From: DATAAZ01 sp036259875
Lineage (GTDB): Bacteria; Actinomycetota; Thermoleophilia; Gaiellales; Gaiellaceae
DNA: 13,519 bases
NCBI GenBank assembly: GCA_036259875.1
Contig: DATAAZ010000045.1
Coordinates: forward strand, 1-13,519
Direction: 5' to 3'
Shown here: piece by piece, positions 1-5,405 of the stretch
Position numbering within the stretch: the stretch's first letter is position 1
Layout of the letters: each line of letters begins with the position of its first letter
Made by a program: the position numbers and the translations under genes
The notes under the pieces: model-generated
Database searches by the model: none
What the model was told of the DNA's origin: nothing
The model's input: the letters and a program-made list of their open reading frames with translations, nothing else

Positions 1-497
1 GCGAGCGCGACGGCGAAGACGATCGGAGAGAGCCCGAACCCGAGCTTCAGCCGCAGGAAGGGGACGAGCGCGATCATCGGCGTCGTCACCATCGCGACGA
101 TGTACGGCGCGACGACCTTCTCGACGAACGGCTTCTGTGTGATGACGGCCGCAAGCACGAGCCCGACCGTCGAGCCGATCGCGAGCCCGATCAGGAACTC
201 CTGCATCGTCACCCAGAGATGCGGTGCATAGAGCGACCCGAAGTCCGCGACGAGCGTCCTTACCACCGCGGTCGGCTTCGGAAAGACGTACGTCGGCGTG
301 TCGGTCAAACGGAGGATCGCCTCCACGCCGAAAAACACGGCCGCTGCGAGCGCGACGATCGTCCCGATCTCGAGCGCGCTCTTCGCGGTCGAGATCGAGG
401 TCAGCCCGGTCCAATCGATCGGGCCGTGGTCGCGCGCCGCCGGCGGCTCCTCGAAGCTCGGGATCTCGTCGCGCAGCTCGGTCGGAACCTGGCTCAC
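1..497 (-). CDS. ABC transporter permease, nitrate/sulfonate/taurine type (partial, cut at window start)
   Basis: Inner-membrane channel subunit of an ABC importer. Only the first 165 codons lie in the window, and the C-terminal half with the usual ATPase-docking loop is outside. Visible: a hydrophilic N-terminus of about 38 residues, a first membrane helix at about 41-62, a YVFPKP motif (70-75) typical of SsuC/TauC-like permeases just before the permease domain, a second helix at about 97-120, and a hydrophobic stretch from about 130 (TPMIALVPFLRLKLGFG, 139-155) that matches the conserved core of this family. The GTG start is chosen because GTGA (494-497) overlaps the stop of the ATPase gene, a standard translational-coupling arrangement. 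The family follows from the sequence and the partner gene. The substrate cannot be read from the permease, and the solute-binding protein is not in the window. Confidence 0.88.
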   Translation of the reverse strand, partial: MSQVPTELRDEIPSFEEPPAARDHGPIDWTGLTSISTAKSALEIGTIVALAAAVFFGVEAILRLTDTPTYVFPKPTAVVRTLVADFGSLYAPHLWVTMQEFLIGLAIGSTVGLVLAAVITQKPFVEKVVAPYIVAMVTTPMIALVPFLRLKLGFGLSPIVFAVAL

Positions 498-1330
498 TCG
501 ATCTCCAACGTGCGCGGCCCGCTCGCCTCGACGGTTCGTTTGATCTCCTGGATGAGCGCGATGAACTCGGGCTCGAATGTCATCTCGATCGTGCGCGGGC
601 GAGGTAGGTCGATCTCGTAGACGCGCGCCAGCCGGCCCGGGCGCGGCGTCATCACGACGACGCGATCTGCGAGGAAGATCGCTTCGCCGATGTTGTGCGT
701 AACGAACACCACGGTCTTCTGACTCTCGCTCCACAGCTTCAGAAGAAGCAGGTTCATCTCGTCGCGGGTAAACGCGTCGAGCGCACCGAACGGCTCATCC
801 ATCAGCAGCACCGCCGGATCCTGTGCGAGGGCGCGCACGATCGAGGCACGCTGCTGCATGCCGCCCGACAGCTCGCGCGGCATCGAGCGTTCGAAGTCCG
901 CGAGCCCGGTCGCCTGGACGAGGGCGGCGACTCGGCCCCGATCGGGCGTCGCCCCCTTGATCTCGAAGGGAAACTCGATGTTCTGGCGCAGGTTCCGCCA
1001 CGGGAGGAGGTTCGCCTCCTGGAAGATCATCCCGATCTCGTCCGGGCGCGGCCCCGCGATCGGCTCGCCGTCGACGAGGACGTGCCCACGCGTCAGCCCG
1101 TGAAGCCCCGACATTGCCCAGAGAAGCGTCGTCTTGCCGCAGCCGCTCGGGCCGAGGATGCAGACGAACTCGCCGTCCCGGATGTCGACGGAGAAGTCCT
1201 CCAGCGCGTTCACGGGACCCGACTTCGTCTCGTAGATCTTGGTCGCCTCGACGATGCGGATCCTCGCGCTCGCGGTCGGGGCTTCCTCGGCCCTGGAAGG
1301 AGCAGCAGGCGTGCGGGGTTCTAGAACCAT
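494..1330 (-). CDS. ABC transporter ATP-binding protein, nitrate/sulfonate/taurine type
   Basis: ATPase subunit (278 aa) that powers the importer whose permease follows it. All nucleotide-binding motifs are intact: Walker A GPSGCGKTT (60-68), Q-loop FQEANLLPW (103-111), signature LSGGMQQR (154-161), Walker B with D-loop VLLMDEPFGALD (174-185) and the H-loop TH (211-212). The LLPWRN segment after the Q-loop is typical of SsuB/TauB/NrtD-like ATPases. The N-terminal 20 residues are rich in Ala, Pro and Glu and may be a linker, so a later start is possible. The ATG at 1330 overlaps the end of the VOC-fold gene by 10 bp, and its own stop overlaps the permease GTG, so the three genes form one tightly coupled operon. 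Family assignment is firm. The transported compound is unknown and is inferred from the divergent genes to be an amino-sugar-like molecule. Confidence 0.95.
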   Translation of the reverse strand: MVLEPRTPAAPSRAEEAPTASARIRIVEATKIYETKSGPVNALEDFSVDIRDGEFVCILGPSGCGKTTLLWAMSGLHGLTRGHVLVDGEPIAGPRPDEIGMIFQEANLLPWRNLRQNIEFPFEIKGATPDRGRVAALVQATGLADFERSMPRELSGGMQQRASIVRALAQDPAVLLMDEPFGALDAFTRDEMNLLLLKLWSESQKTVVFVTHNIGEAIFLADRVVVMTPRPGRLARVYEIDLPRPRTIEMTFEPEFIALIQEIKRTVEASGPRTLEIE

Positions 1331-1674
1331 CCCTCCTCGTCGGGGTTCGCATACTGCATGAACTCGACGACTGCGCCGTCAACCTCGACGAAGCCAACGG
1401 TGAGGAAGCCGTCGCCGACATCGAACGGCTCCGCGACGACGACGTGCCCTTCCATCGCTGCGTGGACGTCGACCACCCGGTACGCGACATGCGGCTCCGT
1501 GCGAAGTGATCCGGTCACCGGGCTGTCCGCCTCGTAGCGCAGCCACTCGACGTTGAAGGGATGGGCACGCGGGCTCGTCACCCAGACCCGGGTCGCCTCG
1601 ACCCAGCTCTCGCCCTCCTTTTTTTCCTCCGTCGGGACGCCGACGTGGTCGAACTTCGACCGGTCGAACTGCAG
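1321..1674 (-). CDS. Small VOC-fold (glyoxalase-like) protein, probable CTG start
   Basis: A 117-residue protein if started at CTG 1674. Its motif pattern (FDHVGVPTEEK near the N-terminus, HPFNVEWLRYE, PHVAYRV, a C-terminal EFMQY) resembles small VOC/glyoxalase-like proteins often found beside sugar-catabolism genes. No catalytic function can be assigned. The first ATG/GTG/TTG in the frame is GTG 1581, but that would delete the conserved FDHVGVP segment. Upstream the frame stays open to a stop at 1720-1722 without any ATG, GTG or TTG. CTG 1674 has a perfect AAGGAGG (1680-1686) five bases upstream, so it is the best start; ATT 1704 is a weaker alternative. It is the first gene of the minus-strand operon, overlapping the ATPase gene by 10 bp. 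Similarity to the family is recalled, not searched. Confidence 0.8.
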   Translation of the reverse strand: MQFDRSKFDHVGVPTEEKKEGESWVEATRVWVTSPRAHPFNVEWLRYEADSPVTGSLRTEPHVAYRVVDVHAAMEGHVVVAEPFDVGDGFLTVGFVEVDGAVVEFMQYANPDEEGWF

Positions 1675-1679
1675 CGCCG

Positions 1680-1686
1680 CCTCCTT
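1680..1686 (-). promoter_or_regulatory. Ribosome-binding site that decides the CTG start of the VOC-fold gene
   Basis: AAGGAGG, read on the minus strand, is a full match to the anti-Shine-Dalgarno complement and sits 5 bases before CTG 1674. No other usable start codon lies within reach of it. Confidence 0.7.
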
Positions 1687-1713
1687 GATCTCCGCGAGGC
1701 TAATTGGTAGGAA
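1685..1713 (+). promoter_or_regulatory. Predicted promoter of the ROK/deacetylase operon
   Basis: TTGATC (1685-1690) is followed after exactly 17 bp by TAGGAA (1708-1713), the other half of the operator palindrome. This mirrors the minus-strand promoter. Both hexamers are imperfect matches, so the symmetry is the main argument. TTGATC also lies inside the leader of the VOC-fold gene. Confidence 0.4.
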
Positions 1714-1724
1714 AGCTTCCTAAC
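1706..1724. promoter_or_regulatory. Palindromic operator of the divergent ROK regulon
   Basis: GGTAGGAAAGCTTCCTAAC: inverted TAGGAA (1708-1713) and TTCCTA (1717-1722) around AGC, with the outer bases also matching except for one position. TTAGGAAA-like palindromes are a known operator type for ROK-family repressors in actinobacteria. The site lies between the minus-strand transporter operon and the ROK gene. A further half-site GTAGGAAC lies at 1731-1738, at the spacing expected for the ribosome-binding site of the ROK gene, so it may serve both roles. That the local ROK protein binds here is inference. Confidence 0.75.
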
Positions 1725-1745
1725 ACAGCCGTAGGAACCGGTCAA
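1717..1745 (-). promoter_or_regulatory. Predicted promoter of the VOC-fold/ABC operon
   Basis: On the minus strand TTGACC (1745-1740, five of six matches to the -35 consensus) is followed after exactly 17 bp by TAGGAA (1722-1717). This weak -10 hexamer is also one half of the operator palindrome, so a bound repressor would cover the -10 region. Confidence 0.45.
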
Positions 1746-1747
1746 GC

Positions 1748-2980
1748 TTGGCAAAACCCATCACGAGCGGGTCCCCGCAGCTCATGCGCCGGCTCAACGC
1801 CGCGCTCGTCCTGCGGGCGATCCGCGAGCACGGTTCCGCGACGCGCGCCGGAATCCAGCGGGCGACCGGGCTGTCGAAGCCGACCGTGCGCGAAGTCGTC
1901 GACGTTCTCATTCAGACGGGATACGTGAGCGAGTCGCTAGCGGATGGCGGCGCGCCCCGACCGGGCCCACGGGCGCGGCTCCTCTCGTTCCGCGCCGACC
2001 TCGGCCACGTCCTCGGCATCGACATCGGCGCGAACAAGATCCTCGCGTTCGCGGCCGATCTCAGCGGGAAGATCGTCGGCTCCGAACGTTCGTCAACCGA
2101 CGGTGGGAAGGGAGCCGAGATCGTTCTCGCAGCGGTGCGGAATGCGGCGCGCCAGGCGCTCGAGCAGGCACGGCTCGGTCGCTCGAGTGTGAAGGCCGTG
2201 GCGGTCGGGACGCCCGGCATCGTCGACCCGCGCAGCGGCAGAATTACCCTCGCGCCGCAGCTGGTCGGTTGGGAAGGCGTCAGGCTGGCCGCGGCGCTTC
2301 GGCGTTCGTTCCGGTGCCCGGTGCTGGTCGACAACGAGGTGCATCTGTCGGTCCTTGCCGAGCGATGGCTCGGTGCCGCGCAAGGAATCGACGACGCCGT
2401 CTACGTCCAGATCGGCGTGGGGATCGGCGCGGGCATCCTTATCGGAGGCAACGTGTACCGCGGCTCCGCCGGCGCGGCCGGCGAGATCGGATACTTGCCG
2501 ATACCCGACGGCGATCCGCCGCCGGCCACCGGGCTGGGTCACTTCGAGCACGCGGCGGGAGGCAGCGCGTTCGCGCGTCTGGGACGTGAGGTCGCGGATG
2601 AGCCCGGCGGCGCGGTTCTGAGGGAGCTCGCCGGCGGCGACCCGACGACGGTCGACGCTGAGGTCGTCTTCCGGGCCGCGGAGCGCGGCGACGAGGCTGC
2701 TCAGCGCCTGCTCGACGAGCTTCTCGACCGGCTCTCGCGTGGCCTAGCGTCGGTGGCTGCGGTGCTCAACCCGGCGACGGTGATCATCGGCGGCGGGCTT
2801 TCGCGAGCCGGGGAAGCGCTCCTCGTGCCGCTCCAGCGTCGCGTCGCCGAGCTCGTGCCACTGCCGCCCCGTCTCGTCCTCTCCAGCCTCGGCGACGAGG
2901 CCGTCGCGCTCGGCGCCGTGCGCCTCGCGACCCAGACGGTCGACGAGCGGCTCTTCGCCGTCGAGCAGGCCGCAATCTGA
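1748..2980 (+). CDS. ROK-family transcriptional regulator lacking the usual zinc motif
   Basis: A 410-residue predicted sugar-responsive repressor. N-terminal winged helix-turn-helix at about 17-60 (recognition-helix region TGLSKPTVREVVDVL), then an ASKHA fold with the phosphate-loop relative IDIGANK (91-97) and GVGIGAGILIGG (223-234). Start TTG 1748 is chosen because it keeps the GSPQ motif (8-11) common before the HTH in this family and has AGGAAC about 10 bases upstream; ATG 1784 is the alternative. Two features argue against kinase activity. The catalytic ENDAN-type motif reads DNEVH (195-199). The zinc-binding region (normally GH followed by CxCGxxGC) has Tyr in GEIGY (245-249) and no cysteine in the following 30 residues. 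First gene of the plus-strand operon; its stop shares one base with the next ATG. It probably represses both divergent operons through 1706-1724. Confidence 0.93.
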   Translation: MAKPITSGSPQLMRRLNAALVLRAIREHGSATRAGIQRATGLSKPTVREVVDVLIQTGYVSESLADGGAPRPGPRARLLSFRADLGHVLGIDIGANKILAFAADLSGKIVGSERSSTDGGKGAEIVLAAVRNAARQALEQARLGRSSVKAVAVGTPGIVDPRSGRITLAPQLVGWEGVRLAAALRRSFRCPVLVDNEVHLSVLAERWLGAAQGIDDAVYVQIGVGIGAGILIGGNVYRGSAGAAGEIGYLPIPDGDPPPATGLGHFEHAAGGSAFARLGREVADEPGGAVLRELAGGDPTTVDAEVVFRAAERGDEAAQRLLDELLDRLSRGLASVAAVLNPATVIIGGGLSRAGEALLVPLQRRVAELVPLPPRLVLSSLGDEAVALGAVRLATQTVDERLFAVEQAAI

Positions 2981-3684
2981 TGCGGGTTCTCGCCGTCGGG
3001 GCGCATCCGGACGATCTCGAGATCCTCTGCGGGGGAACGCTTGCGCGCTATAGCGAGGAGGGACACGACGTCGTCATGTGCCACGCCACGAAGGGCGACC
3101 GCGGGAGTTTTGAGTACTCGGCGGAGGAGATCTCGCGCATCCGGATTGAAGAGGCACGGCGCGCGGCCGAGATCGCCGGCGCAGAGCACACCTCGCTCGG
3201 ACTCTCCGACGGCGAGGTAAACGCAGCCGATCCATCGCAGCGGCGCATCGTCGTCGACCTCGTTCGCGACGCTCGGCCGGACGTCATCATCACGCACTCC
3301 CCGGGCGACTACATGGCCGACCATAACGAAACTTCGAGACTCGTCTTCGACGCGAGCTTCCTGTCGAGCCTGCCGCTGCTCGAGACCGGCAAGCCGGCGC
3401 ATCCGGTCGTCGCTCCGATCTACTTCATGGAAACCGTGAGCGGGCTCGGCTTCACGCCGACCGAGTTCGTCGACGTTACGGGAACCATCGAGACGAAGGT
3501 TCACATGCTCGAAGCCCACGAGAGTCAGCTCCGCTGGCTCCGGGAGCACGACGCCGTGGACATCGTCGACCAGATGCGCACCGCTACCGCGCACCGGGGG
3601 TTCCAATGCGGTGTCCGCTACGCGGAGGGCTTCGCTCCCTGCCTGACGTGGCTGCGGGGGACGACGAAGCGGCTCTTGCCCTGA
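2980..3684 (+). CDS. PIG-L/LmbE-family N-acetylglucosamine deacetylase-like hydrolase
   Basis: Zinc-dependent deacylase of the family that includes MshB, BshB and PIG-L, which remove acyl groups from GlcNAc-containing molecules. In 234 residues it carries the hallmark AHPDD (8-12, metal ligands H9 and D12 with D11 as likely general base) and the second metal-binding segment DYMADHNET (110-118, H115). Length is usual for the family. It lacks the mycothiol-specific context (no MshA/C/D nearby), so it is more likely a catabolic deacetylase than MshB. It starts in the TGATG junction with the ROK gene, without a strong ribosome-binding site of its own, consistent with translational coupling. The next gene follows after 10 bp. 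The exact substrate is inferred to be an N-acylated amino sugar or its conjugate. Confidence 0.92.
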   Translation: MRVLAVGAHPDDLEILCGGTLARYSEEGHDVVMCHATKGDRGSFEYSAEEISRIRIEEARRAAEIAGAEHTSLGLSDGEVNAADPSQRRIVVDLVRDARPDVIITHSPGDYMADHNETSRLVFDASFLSSLPLLETGKPAHPVVAPIYFMETVSGLGFTPTEFVDVTGTIETKVHMLEAHESQLRWLREHDAVDIVDQMRTATAHRGFQCGVRYAEGFAPCLTWLRGTTKRLLP

Positions 3685-3690
3685 AAGGAG
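3684..3690 (+). promoter_or_regulatory. Ribosome-binding site of the NagB-like gene
   Basis: AAAGGAG lies four bases before ATG 3695 and begins on the last base of the preceding stop codon. It is the strongest such site in the plus-strand operon. Confidence 0.8.
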
Positions 3691-3694
3691 ACTC

Positions 3695-4624
3695 ATGGCC
3701 GTCGATCTGACGTTCGACTACGCGCTCGCCGACTTCATCTCGTTTCGTGACCGGGAGGCGTGCGAGCGCGTGCGGCGCATCCCCCGGGGAGAGCTGGCGG
3801 AGCACCCGAACCCCGACTTCAGGATCCGGATCATCGACGATGCGGGCGCCTTCTATCGCGCGTTCGCCGAGGACATCGTCGGGCGCATTCGCGCGGCGGC
3901 GGAAGAGGGTCGGGAATTCGTCGGCATCTTCCCGGTCGGCCCGATGCCGCAGTACGCGCTCGCCGCGCGTCTCATCAACGAGGAGGGCTTCTCCTGCCGG
4001 CACGTCCACTCGTTCAACATGGACGAGTACGCGAACGAGAACGGCGACACGGCGCCGCCGTCGTGGCCGGGATCGTTCCAGCGGGCGATGACGGAGCGCT
4101 TCTTCGGCGCGATCGATCCCGATCTGCGGCCGCGCGAGGAAAACGTTCACTTCCCGACACGCGAGACGATCGCCGACTACTCGGCGATGATCGAGGACCT
4201 CGGCGGGGCGGACGTCTGCTACGGCGGGATCGGCTGGTGCGGGCACATCGCCTTCTGGGAGTCACACCTCGGCGAGGAGTTCGAAGGCGACCTCGACGCG
4301 TACAGGCAGGCGGGTGCGCGCCTCGTCCAGCTCCACCCGATGACGATCATGCAGAACGCGCTTCACTCCTTCGGGGGCGACTGGTCGTGGGTTCCTCCGT
4401 ATGCGAACACAATCGGTCCACGCGAAATTCTCGGCGCACGGCACCGAAGCTTCTGGCTCGACGGCGACCTCGGAGGAGGCGTCTCCTGGCAGCGGTTCAT
4501 CGCGCGGCTGGTAGCGCATGGTCCCGTCTCGGAGTTCGTGCCGGGCTCGATCCTCCAGACTGTGCCTACCGACTACGTGATCCTCGGCGGAGTCGCGGAC
4601 GACGTCGAGATCCATATGTCCTAG
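3695..4624 (+). CDS. NagB-like glucosamine-6-phosphate isomerase/deaminase family protein with altered active site
   Basis: Member (309 aa) of the NagB/6-phosphogluconolactonase fold. NagB converts glucosamine-6-phosphate to fructose-6-phosphate and ammonia. The substrate-loop motif FNMDEY (107-112) is kept, as is the GGIG...GHIAF block (177-187). In E. coli NagB the proton-relay residues are Asp141, His143 and Glu148. Aligned by eye, His184 and Glu189 are kept here but the Asp position is Cys182 (GIGWCGHIAFWES), and the Asn before Glu is Trp188. The protein is about 40 residues longer than NagB, mostly at the N-terminus (1-45) and around 190-260. So it may act on a different sugar phosphate, isomerise without deamination, or be a divergent deaminase. 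Good ribosome-binding site; third gene of the operon between two deacetylase genes. Confidence 0.88.
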   Translation: MAVDLTFDYALADFISFRDREACERVRRIPRGELAEHPNPDFRIRIIDDAGAFYRAFAEDIVGRIRAAAEEGREFVGIFPVGPMPQYALAARLINEEGFSCRHVHSFNMDEYANENGDTAPPSWPGSFQRAMTERFFGAIDPDLRPREENVHFPTRETIADYSAMIEDLGGADVCYGGIGWCGHIAFWESHLGEEFEGDLDAYRQAGARLVQLHPMTIMQNALHSFGGDWSWVPPYANTIGPREILGARHRSFWLDGDLGGGVSWQRFIARLVAHGPVSEFVPGSILQTVPTDYVILGGVADDVEIHMS

Positions 4625-4628
4625 CAGT

Positions 4629-4647
4629 GGCTCGAGGGGCTCGAGCC
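4629..4647 (+). other. Perfect intercistronic hairpin between the NagB-like and ChbG-like genes
   Basis: GGCTCGAG-GGG-CTCGAGCC is an 8-bp perfect stem with a 3-base loop, starting 4 bases after the NagB-like stop. No U-tract follows, so it is not a standard terminator. It could protect the 3' end of the upstream message or set relative expression within the operon. Function is inference. Confidence 0.6.
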
Positions 4648-4670
4648 GGTCCTTCCCGGGCGAGGCGGCG

Positions 4671-5360
4671 GTGCGCAAGTACCTGATCGTGAACGCGGAC
4701 GACTTGGGGCTGACCAGCGGCGTGAACCGCGGAATCATGGAAGCCCATCGGGACGGCATCCTCACGAGCGCGAGCCTGATGGTGGAGGGGAGGGGGAGCG
4801 AGGAAGCCGCCGACCTCGCGACGGCGACGCCTCGCCTCAGCGTCGGGCTGCACTTCATCCTCGACGGGGAAGGGCGCTGCTTCCTCCGGGACCCGGCGGC
4901 GGCCGCGCTGGAGATCCGGCGCCAGTTCGATCGATTCCAGACGCTCCTCGGACGGCTCCCGACGCATCTGGACACACACCATCACGTGCACCGCGAGCCG
5001 GGTCTCCTTCAGCCGCTCCTCGCCCTGGCGGACGAGCACGGCCTGCCGCTCAGGGAGCACTCGCGGATTCGACACGTGCCCGAGTTCTACGGTCGCTGGG
5101 ACGATGCCTCGCATCCGGAGAAAATCTCCGTCGAGGGGTTGGCCCGGATCCTCGAGAACGAGATCGGGGAGGGAGTATCCGAGCTCGGTTGCCACCCCGG
5201 CTACATCGACGACGACTTGCGCTCGACGTACGGACGCGAGCGCGAGCTCGAGCTCGCGACGCTGACGAGTCCTCGGTTGTCGAACGTGCTCGCGGCGCAC
5301 GGCATCGAGCTTGTCAACTTCTCCGAAGCTGCGCGCCTCCTCGCTCCGGTTCACCAGTGA
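4671..5360 (+). CDS. YdjC/ChbG-family carbohydrate deacetylase
   Basis: Metal-dependent deacetylase of the family of E. coli ChbG, which removes one acetyl group from chitin disaccharide. 229 aa against about 250 for ChbG. Family motifs are present in order: NADDLGL (8-14, Asp pair), GLH (59-61), HLDTHHHVH (99-107, metal-binding histidines) and ELGCHPGY (171-178). The start GTG 4671 places NADD at its usual distance from the N-terminus; GAGG at 4662-4665 is a modest ribosome-binding site. It is the last gene of the plus-strand operon, 46 bp after the NagB-like gene, and runs into the convergent BTAD regulator with 45 bp between stops and no clear terminator there. With the PIG-L gene it gives two unrelated deacetylases in one operon. 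The substrate is inferred to be an N-acetylated saccharide. Confidence 0.92.
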   Translation: MRKYLIVNADDLGLTSGVNRGIMEAHRDGILTSASLMVEGRGSEEAADLATATPRLSVGLHFILDGEGRCFLRDPAAAALEIRRQFDRFQTLLGRLPTHLDTHHHVHREPGLLQPLLALADEHGLPLREHSRIRHVPEFYGRWDDASHPEKISVEGLARILENEIGEGVSELGCHPGYIDDDLRSTYGRERELELATLTSPRLSNVLAAHGIELVNFSEAARLLAPVHQ

Positions 5361-5405
5361 CGACGATTGCCGTGCGGCGGCCGGGAATCATGGGTCAGGG
5401 GCCGT

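Noticed and set aside
494..1581. Plus-strand and alternate-frame long frames across the ABC and VOC genes.
   Set aside because: They are shadows typical of high-GC DNA, rich in Arg/Ser/Pro, while the minus-strand frames carry full ABC motifs.
1610..1630. A-AAA-AAG slippery run followed by GGAGGG in the VOC-fold gene, as in programmed -1 frameshifting.
   Set aside because: The frame continues normally to a family-like C-terminus, no downstream stem was found, and the shifted frame has no recognisable product.
5361..5405. Terminator between the convergent ChbG-like and SARP-like genes.
   Set aside because: No GC-rich stem followed by a T-run could be found in the 45 bp.
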